DNA of 55,344 nt, from assembly GCA_937923325.1 (NCBI GenBank), contig CAKZUQ010000030.1, positions 1 through 55,344 of the forward strand, given 5' to 3'. Positions 25,621 through 35,220 of this stretch are shown piece by piece. The stretch's first letter is position 1. Each line of letters starts with the position of its first letter. This DNA is from an uncultured Bacteriovoracaceae bacterium. Lineage in GTDB: Bacteria > Bdellovibrionota > Bacteriovoracia > Bacteriovoracales > Bacteriovoracaceae. The translations under genes and the position numbers were made by a program. The notes under the pieces were generated by a model, which was not told where the DNA came from, made no database searches, and saw nothing but the letters and a program-made list of their open reading frames with translations.

Positions 25621-27114
25621 TTATAAATTTGTATTACAGATGTCTTTAAGAGTATTCATATCAGCAAATGGAGTCACTTCTATATTTGAAGCTAGAAACT
25701 GATCATAAGTTTTTCCAAGTCCACATGCATGAATCTTTGTTTTTATTTCTGGATAAGAATTCGTGTATGTTTCATATTGAAAAAAACTATTCCAGTAAAA
25801 AACCTCATAAGAAGATAAGTTCATTTTTACATCAGCTGTTTCTCTCGAGTAACATGCAGTCACTTCTCCAATCTTACTTGTAGCTTTTGAATGTGATAAG
25901 ACATTTACTTTCTCATTTTTTACCATTAATTGAATGGCCTTAGATGAATTTAGCTTTTTGATTTCTTCGTGGCCCAAGCTACCTGCTGATCCGCTAACCC
26001 AATGTCCAGCTTTAACTAGTTTTTTAAGAGTTCTAGTTCCACTTGCCCAGAGAGTTGTATCGGGAGATTTTTTTAAAGCGTGAAAGCAATGTTTTGAAGT
26101 AACAAAATAGTTACTTTCACTTAGCTTAGCTTCGATTTCTACTTGTTTTATGAGTTCGTCATGTTTTCCAATGGCCACAAAAGTTTTTTTGTTTTTTAGA
26201 TTTGTATAGTCGATTCCCTCAAGAGAAACATTATGAATCTTTGTGTCTTGGTGTTCACCTTTTTCTATCTTTAAAAAAGTTTCTTTATGAGCTTGTACAT
26301 TTATACCGACAGCTAAATGGCATCCTCCGCCATAAGTTTGAAATGCCGCTCTTTCTCTTTTTACTTCTTCAGCAGTGCGATCACAATGAACACTTTTTAA
26401 TACCTTGAGTAATTCTTCATCATTACGATGCGAATTGTATTCAATTGCAAGAGCTCCTTGAGAAGCGGAGCTTGGAAAGTCTTTTTGAGGAAGAACTATG
26501 AAAGTTAAACCATCCAAAAGTTTTGTTAATTCTTCTTTAGAGTCCTCTTTGTTTGCCAGTCTTTCTAGGCCTGCTAAGGCAAGAATAATGGCATGGTAAT
26601 TATCGTCTTTTAACTTTTGGATTCTGGTATTTACATTTCCTCTGAGCATTTCGCATTTAACAGGAGTTTCTTCTTTTAAGCCTGGAAGGTAAGGTGCTAG
26701 AGAACTTTCAATATTTACAATTCTTCTTGGTGAGCTAGTACCAACTTTAAATAGGTCTAATCCTTTTATTTTAGAAATATTTTCTTTTTTTATTAAAAGG
26801 ATATCGTTTGCAAACTTTCTTTCAGTAATTGTTGCGAGTCCAATTCCATCTGGTCTGTCACTGCCTAAGTCTTTGTAGGAATGAACAACCAGGTCAACTT
26901 CATTCGCTAGTAGAGCCGAGTCTAATTCTTTGGTGAAAAAATCCTTACCATCCATTTGCCATAGTGGCTTTTCTGTTTGTTGATCACCTTGAGTTGATAT
27001 CTTAACGAGCTCAAACTGTGCACCAGTTCTTTTACTCATTTCATTTGCGATTAATGTACACTGCGTGACTGCGAGTAAACTACCACGAGTTCCGATTTTG
27101 TATTTTTTAGACAT
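25621..27114 (-). CDS. hemC: Hydroxymethylbilane synthase with a diverged HemD-like C-terminal domain
   Basis: Residues 1-~280 form hydroxymethylbilane synthase: GTRGSLLAVTQ, HSYKDLGSDRPDG with the catalytic Asp82, GTSSPRR, LRGNVNTR, and Cys265 in the TYGGGCHLAVG segment that carries the dipyrromethane cofactor. The total of 497 residues is ~190 longer than a plain HemC (~310). The extra part has weak uroporphyrinogen III synthase features: SYEVFYWNSFFQYETY where a TSPNAV-type loop is expected, and KIHACGLGKTYDQFLASNIEVTPFADMNTLKD, which matches the IGPTTA...G...A..P.. end of HemD. I infer a HemC-HemD fusion with a fast-evolving HemD half. No separate hemD lies in the operon. It overlaps hemA by 8 bases. 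Confidence 0.9.
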   Translation of the reverse strand: MSKKYKIGTRGSLLAVTQCTLIANEMSKRTGAQFELVKISTQGDQQTEKPLWQMDGKDFFTKELDSALLANEVDLVVHSYKDLGSDRPDGIGLATITERKFANDILLIKKENISKIKGLDLFKVGTSSPRRIVNIESSLAPYLPGLKEETPVKCEMLRGNVNTRIQKLKDDNYHAIILALAGLERLANKEDSKEELTKLLDGLTFIVLPQKDFPSSASQGALAIEYNSHRNDEELLKVLKSVHCDRTAEEVKRERAAFQTYGGGCHLAVGINVQAHKETFLKIEKGEHQDTKIHNVSLEGIDYTNLKNKKTFVAIGKHDELIKQVEIEAKLSESNYFVTSKHCFHALKKSPDTTLWASGTRTLKKLVKAGHWVSGSAGSLGHEEIKKLNSSKAIQLMVKNEKVNVLSHSKATSKIGEVTACYSRETADVKMNLSSYEVFYWNSFFQYETYTNSYPEIKTKIHACGLGKTYDQFLASNIEVTPFADMNTLKDICNTNL

Positions 27115-28042
27115 AAGACTGAGCCAAGTTGTTCCTTTCAGATTTGTAGATTTTTATTTTTTGCTTTTTCTTTTGAAATACTTGATTTCGTTTTTCTACA
27201 ATCCCTTTCATGGCCCTTCTGGCCTTATCAACTTGGTTAAGCTTTTGTGTTTCGTGTATTGCACCTTCTTTGAATACATCATCCAACTTCATGACACCGT
27301 CGCCATAAGTAAAGTCTGTATCTACTGCAGAAGGTGAACCTAGATCAACAAATAATTTTTGGTCGTGTCTCAGTGCCCAATCTTTAAAAAAATCTTGATT
27401 AAAGAGAACACCTTTGAAACCGATAGAGTTTGCGATGAACGGAAATTTTAATAAGTTTTCGTGATATCCCCAAGGTATAATTTCAACATTATGTTTCTTG
27501 GCAAGCTCTAAAACTTTTTCCGTATTTCTTGCACTAATATAAACTGTAATTTTTTTCTTAAATTGGTTGATTAAGTCTTCTGCTAATTGGCCTGAACCAA
27601 GAATTAAAACTGAATCTGCATTAAATTTATTAACGATATGTTTTCTTGCTATTGAAGAGTATGTTTTTTGGCTTAAGCCAATCAAATAGTTTGTTCTAAT
27701 TTCTTTTGCGTCTTTAAATAATTTTTCAATAATTGAAAGAAGATTAGAACACTTTTGTGAGGCATTAACATATTCTTGATAAGCAGCTTTGAATTGATTT
27801 ACAATCTCATTTTCACCAACAAGCTTACTTTGAAGTCCACAAATGATTTCTAATAAAAATTCATAAGCTTCATTTCCAGATAGGTGAGTCTTGTTTGTAA
27901 GTTCGTGGGAATCAAATGGATTGTGGTCAAAATTTAGTACTATCGTACGCTGACAAGTAGACATCACAAATGTTTTGTGCGCAGGATTGATTTCTGGTTC
28001 GAATCCACTTTCAAAATTGTTGAGTACTAATTTATCTAACAT
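27107..28042 (-). CDS. hemA: Glutamyl-tRNA reductase, short form
   Basis: HemA reduces glutamyl-tRNA-Glu to glutamate-1-semialdehyde with NADPH, the first committed step of the C5 pathway. The nucleophilic Cys30 lies in MSTCQRT, and the substrate domain continues with LSGNEAYEFLLEIICGLQSKLVGENEI. The Rossmann segment is SVLILGSGQLAEDLI, later VDLGSPSAVD. At 311 residues it is ~100 shorter than the usual ~415. The C-terminal dimerisation helices are largely missing, and the N-terminal domain starts close to the catalytic Cys. First gene of the operon; weak GGAATAAGA element before the ATG. Confidence 0.9.
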   Translation of the reverse strand: MLDKLVLNNFESGFEPEINPAHKTFVMSTCQRTIVLNFDHNPFDSHELTNKTHLSGNEAYEFLLEIICGLQSKLVGENEIVNQFKAAYQEYVNASQKCSNLLSIIEKLFKDAKEIRTNYLIGLSQKTYSSIARKHIVNKFNADSVLILGSGQLAEDLINQFKKKITVYISARNTEKVLELAKKHNVEIIPWGYHENLLKFPFIANSIGFKGVLFNQDFFKDWALRHDQKLFVDLGSPSAVDTDFTYGDGVMKLDDVFKEGAIHETQKLNQVDKARRAMKGIVEKRNQVFQKKKQKIKIYKSERNNLAQSYV

Positions 28043-28343
28043 ATTGTTATCTTATTCCATTTTATTCAAGTGATTGTCATGAGTTTGTAGAAAATAGCAT
28101 GTAATGCAATTTATTTTGATGATTTAGGTCAGGTTTTGGTTTTTGTGCACTGCCTTCGATGTTTCATCTTTAACTTTACATCTTTTACATTAAATTGTTC
28201 GTACTAAATCTTACAAACCAGTTTCACTTTTAATTTTATCAATGTTATATAATCGAGGAATTTAATAAAATTACTCTTAATTTGCAAACTATTTAGACTG
28301 TAAACAGTTTTTGTTTTGCAGTAGAAACGGCGGTACGACTTTT
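28043..28343. other. Divergent gap between hemA and the Na/Pi cotransporter gene
   Basis: This 301-base region has no gene that I can support. It must hold the promoters of the heme operon (minus) and the cotransporter operon (plus). The only promoter-like element I can point to is a TATAAT on the plus strand near 28248. No riboswitch, repeat array or strong hairpin was seen. Confidence 0.5.
28222..28253 (+). promoter_or_regulatory. Weak candidate promoter for the cotransporter operon
   Basis: A consensus TATAAT at 28248-28253 is preceded by TTTCAC at 28222-28227, but the spacer is 20 bases, longer than the preferred 17. It would give a leader of about 85 bases before the ATG at 28344. Assigned by eye. 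Confidence 0.3.
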
Positions 28344-30008
28344 ATGGATACTTTTAAAATTATTTACACATTACTTGGTGGGCTGGGGATATTCTTCTTC
28401 GGAATGAAGCAGATGTCAGATGCACTTCAACAAGCAGCTGGAGATGTAATTACAAAAGTTATTAACTCATTAACTACAAACAGAGTTTTAGCAGTAACTG
28501 TCGGAATGATTGTTACAATGATTGTTCAAAGTTCATCAGTTACAACAGTTATGGTCGTGGGCTTTGTAAATGCCGGTTTAATGCAATTAACACAGGCAAT
28601 TGGAGTTATTCTAGGTTCAAATATCGGGACAACGATTACGGGTTGGATCATTTCAATTAAAGTTGGTAAGTACGGATTACTCTTCATTGGTCTTGGTATT
28701 TTTCCAGCACTGTTTTCTAAAAATAGTAAAGTTCAAAACATTGGTAAGGTTCTCTTCGGTGTAGGTATGATCTTTATGGGACTTAATCTTATGAGTGGTG
28801 CTTTTAAGCCTCTAAGAACAGATCCAGACTTCTTAAATATGATTAGTTACTTCTCTGGAGATACTTATCAAAGTTACTTTGCCTCTATTATTACAGGTTG
28901 TTTACTAACGATTGTAGTTCAATCATCTTCAGCAATGCTTGGTATTACCATTGCTTTAGCATCTACTGGTGTTATTGGGTTTGGAACTGCTGCTGCACTT
29001 GTTCTTGGAGAGAACATCGGAACAACAATTACTGCTATTTTAGCTTCTGTCGGAACATCTACAAATGCTAAAAGAGCTGCAAGAGCTCATGCTATCTTTA
29101 ATATTCTTGGGGTTGTGTTAATTTTCTCTATACTTCCAATTTATATCAACTTTATTGAGTGGTTGGTTCCTGGGAATGCAGACCTATTAGATGCTGATGG
29201 CTCTAAGCCTAATATTGCTCAACATATTGCTGCTTCTCACACGTTTTTTAATGTAACTTCTACTATTGTTTTTCTTCCTTTCTTAGGACAATTAGCGAAG
29301 CTAGTTACTAAAATAACTCCAGAAAGAGAAGGTGAAGGAAAGCCTCAACTCGTTCTTGTAGGTGAGTCCGCGGACATACTTCCTGCAACTGCAATTGTAC
29401 AAGCAGACTCTGAAGTTAAGAAAATGAAAGATGTTCTCGATAGAATGTACAGAGTAACAAGTGAATATTTAAAAGACGGTAAATCTAAAAAACTAGCTAA
29501 AGTTCAAGATTACGAAAGAATCACAGACAATATGCAAAAAGAAGTTACAGTCTTCTTATGTAAGGTCATGGAAAAACCTATGAGTGCTGACCAGTCTCTT
29601 CATACACAGGCAATCATTAAAATCACTGATGAGTATGAGTCTATTGCGGATTATTTAGAAAGAATTGTGAACTATAAATCTAGGTTTAAAGATATTCCAA
29701 GTTCTGGAAAATCAATGGAAGAGTATGATGACTTTATGATTCAAGTTTGGGAGTTTTTCCAATTATCTACGGTTGGTATCTTTGATCTAAATTCACATAA
29801 TCTAGATGAGGTTTATAGAAAAAGTGAAGAGCTAAGAATATGGGCAGATGATATAAGAGATCGTCATCTAGATAGAGTCTCTAAAGGTGAGTACGAGCCT
29901 TTATCTGCATTAACTTATTCTGATATGGTTGTCGCTTTAAGAAAGGTTAGAGCACATGCGATGAATGTTGCTGTTGCCATTGAAACAATCAAAAAGCATG
30001 GTGCATAG
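28344..30008 (+). CDS. Na/Pi cotransporter family protein (NptA/YjbB-like) with PhoU-like tail
   Basis: This protein has 554 residues from the ATG at 28344; the open frame begins at an ATG at 28311 whose 11 extra codons do not look coding. Two inverted Na/Pi-cotransporter repeats are seen, each with the QSSS signature (MIVQSSSVTTVMVV and TIVVQSSSAMLGIT) and each followed by a glycine-rich GSNIGTT or GENIGTT loop. After the membrane part, residues ~350-554 form a helical PhoU-like cytoplasmic domain with regular acidic heptads. Such proteins export or import phosphate with sodium. gshA begins directly after the stop codon. Confidence 0.9.
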   Translation: MDTFKIIYTLLGGLGIFFFGMKQMSDALQQAAGDVITKVINSLTTNRVLAVTVGMIVTMIVQSSSVTTVMVVGFVNAGLMQLTQAIGVILGSNIGTTITGWIISIKVGKYGLLFIGLGIFPALFSKNSKVQNIGKVLFGVGMIFMGLNLMSGAFKPLRTDPDFLNMISYFSGDTYQSYFASIITGCLLTIVVQSSSAMLGITIALASTGVIGFGTAAALVLGENIGTTITAILASVGTSTNAKRAARAHAIFNILGVVLIFSILPIYINFIEWLVPGNADLLDADGSKPNIAQHIAASHTFFNVTSTIVFLPFLGQLAKLVTKITPEREGEGKPQLVLVGESADILPATAIVQADSEVKKMKDVLDRMYRVTSEYLKDGKSKKLAKVQDYERITDNMQKEVTVFLCKVMEKPMSADQSLHTQAIIKITDEYESIADYLERIVNYKSRFKDIPSSGKSMEEYDDFMIQVWEFFQLSTVGIFDLNSHNLDEVYRKSEELRIWADDIRDRHLDRVSKGEYEPLSALTYSDMVVALRKVRAHAMNVAVAIETIKKHGA

Positions 30009-31592
30009 TTGATAAAGAAATCTAATACTTTTGATAAAGTAAAAACAAATCCTAACTGGCTTTCTGATTCAATCTTTCAAGGAGTTGAAAAAGAAGGCCT
30101 TCGTGTTAATTCAAAACTTGAACTCTCAAAGCTTGCTCATCCACTTGGGCTTGGTTCGAAGTTAACTCATCCATTTATAACAACAGATTACTCAGAGAAT
30201 TTGCTTGAGTACATAACGAGTGTTTATCAGGATACTGATGAGTTATTATTATCACTTAAGAAAATGCACTGTTTTACCTATCACAGACTTGAGCAAGATG
30301 AAGTTGTTTGGCCTTGGAGCATGCCAGCAATTGTTCCAGAAAATGAGATGGATATAGAAGTTGCTCATTATGGAACATCAAATGTTGGAAAGCTAAAAAA
30401 ACTCTATAGAGTTGGACTTGGGCACCGTTATGGAAAATCGATGCAATCTATTGCCGGTGTTCATTATAACTTTTCATTATCAAAAGAGTTTTGGGAAAAA
30501 TATAAAGAAATAACTGCGGATAATAGAGATCTTCAAGATGTAATTAATGATGGCTATTTTCATATAATTAGAAACTACCGAAGGTACTCTTGGTTATTAA
30601 TTTATTTATTTGGTTCAACACCAGCTGTTGATGAGTCATTTTTAAAGAACAAAAAGCATAATTTAGATAAACTTGGAAAGGAGACATGGGGACGAAAGTA
30701 CGCAACTAGTCTTCGAATGGGTGGCCTTGGTTATACTTCGAATGCTCAAAATGAAATTAGTATTTGTTATAATGCAGTTGATACTTATATAAAAACTTTA
30801 GAGCAAGCACGTCAAAAGTCATATCCAGAATATGAAAAAATTGGAGTAAAAGTTAATGGTGAGTATAAGCAAATTAATACAAACCTATTACAAATTGATA
30901 ATGAATTCTACTCTACAATAAGACCAAAAGCTGTTGCGAAGTCTCGCGAAAGCGCACTCCAAGCAATCTACAACAGAGGCATCGAGTACATTGAGGTTAG
31001 ACTTATTGATGTAAACCCGTTTGTTGATACTGGAATAAATAAAGAAACAATTGAGTTCCTTCATACATTTTTGTTAGGCTGCCTATTTATGGAAAGCCCT
31101 ATCATTGAAGGGGATGAATGTCGTGATATTGAAAAAAACATGTCAACCATTGTTAATGAGGGAAGAAGAGAAGGAATAAAGTTAATTAACAGTGGTAAAT
31201 TAAAGTCGGTTACAAGTTATGCAAATGAATTAGCTAACCAATTGAAAGATGTTGCTGAGTTATTAGATAATGCTTACTTTACTAGCTCGTATACTAAATC
31301 TCTTTGCTCTCAGGTTAATAAAATCAATAATCCAAAACTATTACCATCTAATAAAATCATGAGTATGATTTCTGATGAAAAATCTATCGTTGAATCAATT
31401 GGAGAAATAGCAAGAGGATTTAAGCAAGAACATCTAGAGCTTGGGTTAAAGCTACCTCTAGAAGTTGAATGGAATAAAATTGCAAAAGATTCAATTGATA
31501 AGCAAAAAGAAATAGAAGCAAGTGACAAGCTTAGTTTTGATGACTTTTTAGTTGAGTATTTTGAAAATATAAAAATAAAATTTAAAGGTTAA
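30009..31592 (+). CDS. gshA: Glutamate-cysteine ligase, E. coli GshA type
   Basis: GshA joins glutamate and cysteine with ATP, the first step of glutathione synthesis. The 527-residue length fits the E. coli type (518). Conserved parts include GVEKEGLRVN (metal/ATP-site Glu), the LTHPFITTDYSENLLEYIT segment, GVHYNFSL, and GIEYIEVRLIDVNPF. The start is TTG at 30009, the codon right after the cotransporter stop, which lies in the same frame. No ATG occurs before residue 85, so the TTG is nearly forced. gshB is not in the window. Confidence 0.94.
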   Translation: MIKKSNTFDKVKTNPNWLSDSIFQGVEKEGLRVNSKLELSKLAHPLGLGSKLTHPFITTDYSENLLEYITSVYQDTDELLLSLKKMHCFTYHRLEQDEVVWPWSMPAIVPENEMDIEVAHYGTSNVGKLKKLYRVGLGHRYGKSMQSIAGVHYNFSLSKEFWEKYKEITADNRDLQDVINDGYFHIIRNYRRYSWLLIYLFGSTPAVDESFLKNKKHNLDKLGKETWGRKYATSLRMGGLGYTSNAQNEISICYNAVDTYIKTLEQARQKSYPEYEKIGVKVNGEYKQINTNLLQIDNEFYSTIRPKAVAKSRESALQAIYNRGIEYIEVRLIDVNPFVDTGINKETIEFLHTFLLGCLFMESPIIEGDECRDIEKNMSTIVNEGRREGIKLINSGKLKSVTSYANELANQLKDVAELLDNAYFTSSYTKSLCSQVNKINNPKLLPSNKIMSMISDEKSIVESIGEIARGFKQEHLELGLKLPLEVEWNKIAKDSIDKQKEIEASDKLSFDDFLVEYFENIKIKFKG

Positions 31593-31595
31593 TAT

Positions 31596-32237
31596 ATGTT
31601 ACGTTTTCTAAAGTGGATCTTCTTTGTGTTTGGAGGTTTAGGTATATTGATTATGTCGTTCTTCTTTATTCAGAACAAACACGATCTGAAAATGTATTTT
31701 AGCTCTAAAGACTCTTATTCTTATGAGACAATTAAGTTGAGCTGTTCAGATGTTAAGGATGAATATTATTATCCTTGTTTTGAGGCAGTATTTAAAAAGT
31801 ATTTAGAAAAAGTATCATTAACTGGCACAAGTCTAGGTTTGAAATCAGCGTTTAATTTTATTGAAATTGATAGAGAAAATCAAAAGGCGTTCGAGTATGA
31901 AAACGAAGTTAAGATCAGGTATGCTCTAAATCACTTAAGACTAAACAATTTAGCTCTTAATAATAGTGTAAAAAGATTTTTTGGTCTCGAGTTTACTTAT
32001 GGAGGCTATGTTGGAAAAATCAAAGACTTTAACACAGAAGCTGTCGAGTTCTCTGATGGAATCATCGAAGGCTTAAATGGTGATGATGGGATTGATTCAA
32101 CTCAAGACCCAGAGTTAAAAGAGGCTTTTAAGAAGGAGTTTATGGGTGTTGCTGCTGAATATGAGGCTGCAAAAAACAATGTTCAAAAATGGCTTGATGC
32201 AGAAATAGTAAGACTCAAAAAACTTCACGATGCATAA
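31596..32237 (+). CDS. Membrane-anchored protein of unknown function
   Basis: This 213-residue protein has one N-terminal membrane segment (LKWIFFVFGGLGILIMSFFFI, about residues 5-25) and a soluble domain presumably on the periplasmic side. Two cysteines (near residues 50 and 62, LSCSDV and YYPCFEA) could pair. The C-terminal ~50 residues look helical and charged. I do not recognise the family. An AAAGG element lies five bases before the ATG, and the gap after gshA is three bases, so it belongs to the cotransporter-gshA operon. Confidence 0.65.
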   Translation: MLRFLKWIFFVFGGLGILIMSFFFIQNKHDLKMYFSSKDSYSYETIKLSCSDVKDEYYYPCFEAVFKKYLEKVSLTGTSLGLKSAFNFIEIDRENQKAFEYENEVKIRYALNHLRLNNLALNNSVKRFFGLEFTYGGYVGKIKDFNTEAVEFSDGIIEGLNGDDGIDSTQDPELKEAFKKEFMGVAAEYEAAKNNVQKWLDAEIVRLKKLHDA

Positions 32238-32379
32238 TTTGTAAATAGAGCTTTATTCATCACGAATATACTTACATCTAGTAACTTTTCTTTACGTTCA
32301 CTTGCTCCTCGAGTTAATATTGAGTGTTTGTCATTTTGTAGAACATACAATGAACCACGCCGCCTTTAAGGAGAAAAAG

Positions 32380-33438
32380 ATGAGCTTAATTTTCAATGCA
32401 GATCAGATTACTGAAAGAAACAAAGGTTTAACTTACGATGATGTATTACTAATGCCTAGGCATTGTGAAATTACTTCTAGAACAATTCCTTCACTAAAGT
32501 CTAGAATAACAAAAAACTTTTCTTCAGAGGTTCCATTTATTGCAGCTAATATGGATACAGTAACGGAAGAGGCGATGGCGATTGCAATGGGGAAGCTTGG
32601 AGCTGTTGGTAGTTTACATAGATTCTTATCTCCAGAGCAACAAGCTCAAGAAGTTAAAAATATTCTCGCAGCAAAAAAAGAAATTCCAGGATTATTTGCA
32701 GCTGCCAGTGTTGGTGTAAAAGAAGAAGGAATGAGAAGAGCTGATCTTCTTGTTGACGCCGGTGTAGAGATCTTAACTCTAGATATTGCTCACGGCGATA
32801 GTGTAATGATGTTAGAGGTTTTAGAGTATTTGAAAAAGACACACCCTCATGTTGATGTCATTGCTGGAAATGTGGCCATGCCAGATGGTGTAAAAAGAAT
32901 GATTGATGCTGGAGCTGATAGTATTAAAGTTGGAATTGGTCCTGGTTCAATGTGCACGACTAGAATTATAACAGGTTGTGGAGTTCCTCAATTATCAGCT
33001 GTTGCCCTTTGTGTCGCTGAGGCCCGTAAACATGATATTCCAGTTATTGCAGATGGTGGACTAAAAAATAGTGGAGACATAGTGAAAGCATTTGCTGCAG
33101 GGGCAGAATCTGTAATGCTTGGCTCTATCTTAGCAGGAACATTAGAGTCTCCTGGTGAAGTTGTTGGTGGAATGAAAAAATACCGTGGTATGGCCTCTAA
33201 AGATGCTCAAGTATCTTGGAGAGGGAATATGCAAAAAGGGATGGCTCCAGAAGGTGAGTCCCGTATGATACCGTGTAAAGGTTCAGTTGCAGGAGTTATA
33301 AATGAATTAGCAGGTGGAGTAAGATCAGGAATGACTTATCTGAATGCTCAGAATTTAACAGACATCAACAAAAATGCTCTATTTATGGAGATGTCAGCTT
33401 CTGGTATGGTAGAATCTAAACCACACGGAATGAAGTAG
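32380..33438 (+). CDS. IMP dehydrogenase / GMP reductase family protein without CBS domains
   Basis: From the ATG at 32380 (perfect AAGGAG seven bases upstream) the protein has 352 residues; the open frame begins further up at 32302 without a good site. The barrel is complete: [32 protein letters not shown], catalytic Cys192 in [23 protein letters not shown] and a GGVRSGMTY late segment. No Bateman/CBS insertion sits between the first and second barrel parts. The length is that of GuaC, but the tail [10 protein letters not shown] resembles the ESHPH end of IMPDH. Whether it makes XMP or reduces GMP is not decidable by eye. Confidence 0.88.
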   Translation: MSLIFNADQITERNKGLTYDDVLLMPRHCEITSRTIPSLKSRITKNFSSEVPFIAANMDTVTEEAMAIAMGKLGAVGSLHRFLSPEQQAQEVKNILAAKKEIPGLFAAASVGVKEEGMRRADLLVDAGVEILTLDIAHGDSVMMLEVLEYLKKTHPHVDVIAGNVAMPDGVKRMIDAGADSIKVGIGPGSMCTTRIITGCGVPQLSAVALCVAEARKHDIPVIADGGLKNSGDIVKAFAAGAESVMLGSILAGTLESPGEVVGGMKKYRGMASKDAQVSWRGNMQKGMAPEGESRMIPCKGSVAGVINELAGGVRSGMTYLNAQNLTDINKNALFMEMSASGMVESKPHGMK

Positions 33439-33456
33439 AATAAAAGGCGAAGTAAT

Positions 33457-35220
33457 TTGAGCGAAGTATATGATATTGTTCTTTCTTACGAGAAAGTACG
33501 TTTGCACCTAGAAGATAATCCTGAAGATCAGTCAAGAATCTTAAAGATGGTTGATGAGATTAAAGGTGACTATAAAACTAGTTTTGTAGGTGCAACATCA
33601 AAACTACTAGATAAAACTTTTTTAAAATTATATGACAGTGTAAATTTAAATTTACCTGAATCGTATAATATTAGAGAGCTTCAAAAAAAGTATCACTTAA
33701 TCCTTGTACCTAACCACCAATCACATGCTGATTATATAGCTCTTCAGTATATTTTATATAAACACGATAAAATTCCTGTTTATATTGCAGGTGGAATCAA
33801 TTTAAATATTTTTCCAATTGGAGATCTATTTAGAAGGTGTGGAGCTTTTTTTATACGAAGAAAGTTTGATGACAATCTTTATAAAATAACTTTTCAAGCT
33901 TACATCTATTATCTTTTAAAAACTAATAAGGTCGTTGAATTTTTCTTTGAAGGCGGAAGAACGAGAACAGGGAAGTTATTACCTCCAAGGTATGGCCTCT
34001 TTAGTATGCTTTTAGATGCCCATACAAAATTTGATGATAAAAAACCTTTAATGTTTATTCCTGTCTCTATTGCCCATGAGATGATTCCAGAGGAAAGAGC
34101 TCATGCTAAAGAGTTAGAGGGAAGAAAGAAAGAGAAGGAATCTACTGCCCAGTTGTTAAAGATCTTTTCGTTATTTAAGAAAAAAATGGGAAGTGTTCAT
34201 GTGAATTTTGGAGAAGGGATTGTTGTTGAAGAGGTAAGTGACCTTAAAGAGTCAACTCAAGAGTTAGCTTTCAAGTGCTTTAGAGAAGTAGGAAGAAACA
34301 TGCCTGTAACTCCGTCTTCGTTATTAGCTATGATTATGCTAGATGAACCTTCTGGCGCTCTGACGTGGAAGCAAATTGAAAACAGTGCTCAAGACATTAT
34401 TAATTATTGCTCTTATATGAATATACCAGTTACAGATTCATTGAAGATCGAAGTCTACTCTCAATCATTAAAAGTTGCGATGGATATGTTTATCAATAAT
34501 AAAAAAGCCGAGCTTATTAAACGTGAAAAGCTTAACCAAGTTTTTTATACTTTAAATGATGAGGGGAGAGTACATCTTCTTTATCATAAAAATATGATTC
34601 TTCACCACTTCTTAGTGGCAGGTGTAATCAATGCGACTTGGTTTAATATCTTTAATGGAAATATTACTAATACTTTAGGCCTAACAAAGTACTTAATGAC
34701 TAAAAGAAAAGAGCTTAAGTATGAGTTCTATCTTCCAACTGTCAAAGAGATGATTAGTGAAGCAATGAAAGTCGTTGAATACTCAGTGGGGAGTAAGATT
34801 GAAAGGCTTGATGAAGCACTCAACTTTCCAGCAGAAAAACTTTATAAAGTTGCTAGTTCTGTAAGGCGTTTCTCTAGTGCTTTTAGTTATATATATGAAG
34901 CTTATTATATTAGTGTTATCTCAGTAAAGTATATTGGTGATGAGCCTTTTACTGAGGAACGTTTTATGCAGGTTTCTAAAGAACTTTTTTCAATGGAACG
35001 AGAACATGGACGTGTAGTAAAGTACCCAGAGAGTTATACGGTACCTAAAATGAAAATGACTTTGACTTATCTTCAAAATTTAAATGTTATTTCATATAAC
35101 AAAACAAGTAAGACATATATGTTAGAAGATATGGCCAAAGCGAATAGAATGATAGAAAAATTTGCTCGAGATGTTAATGATCAGGTTTCCATCAATTTAA
35201 AATTTAACCAAGGTGAATAA
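33457..35220 (+). CDS. plsB: Glycerol-3-phosphate acyltransferase, PlsB-like
   Basis: PlsB-type enzymes put the first acyl chain on glycerol-3-phosphate at the inner membrane. The H(X)4D catalytic motif is NHQSHAD at residues 86-92. Next come the GAFFIRRKF block, the substrate-binding VEFFFEGGRTRTGKLLPPR block near 165, and the MFIPVSIAHEMIPEE block, in the standard order. At 587 residues it is shorter than E. coli PlsB (~807); most of the missing length is N-terminal. The start is TTG at 33457 with AAGGCGAAG upstream, 18 bases after the IMPDH-family gene. The stop shares TAATG with the next gene. Confidence 0.88.
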   Translation: MSEVYDIVLSYEKVRLHLEDNPEDQSRILKMVDEIKGDYKTSFVGATSKLLDKTFLKLYDSVNLNLPESYNIRELQKKYHLILVPNHQSHADYIALQYILYKHDKIPVYIAGGINLNIFPIGDLFRRCGAFFIRRKFDDNLYKITFQAYIYYLLKTNKVVEFFFEGGRTRTGKLLPPRYGLFSMLLDAHTKFDDKKPLMFIPVSIAHEMIPEERAHAKELEGRKKEKESTAQLLKIFSLFKKKMGSVHVNFGEGIVVEEVSDLKESTQELAFKCFREVGRNMPVTPSSLLAMIMLDEPSGALTWKQIENSAQDIINYCSYMNIPVTDSLKIEVYSQSLKVAMDMFINNKKAELIKREKLNQVFYTLNDEGRVHLLYHKNMILHHFLVAGVINATWFNIFNGNITNTLGLTKYLMTKRKELKYEFYLPTVKEMISEAMKVVEYSVGSKIERLDEALNFPAEKLYKVASSVRRFSSAFSYIYEAYYISVISVKYIGDEPFTEERFMQVSKELFSMEREHGRVVKYPESYTVPKMKMTLTYLQNLNVISYNKTSKTYMLEDMAKANRMIEKFARDVNDQVSINLKFNQGE

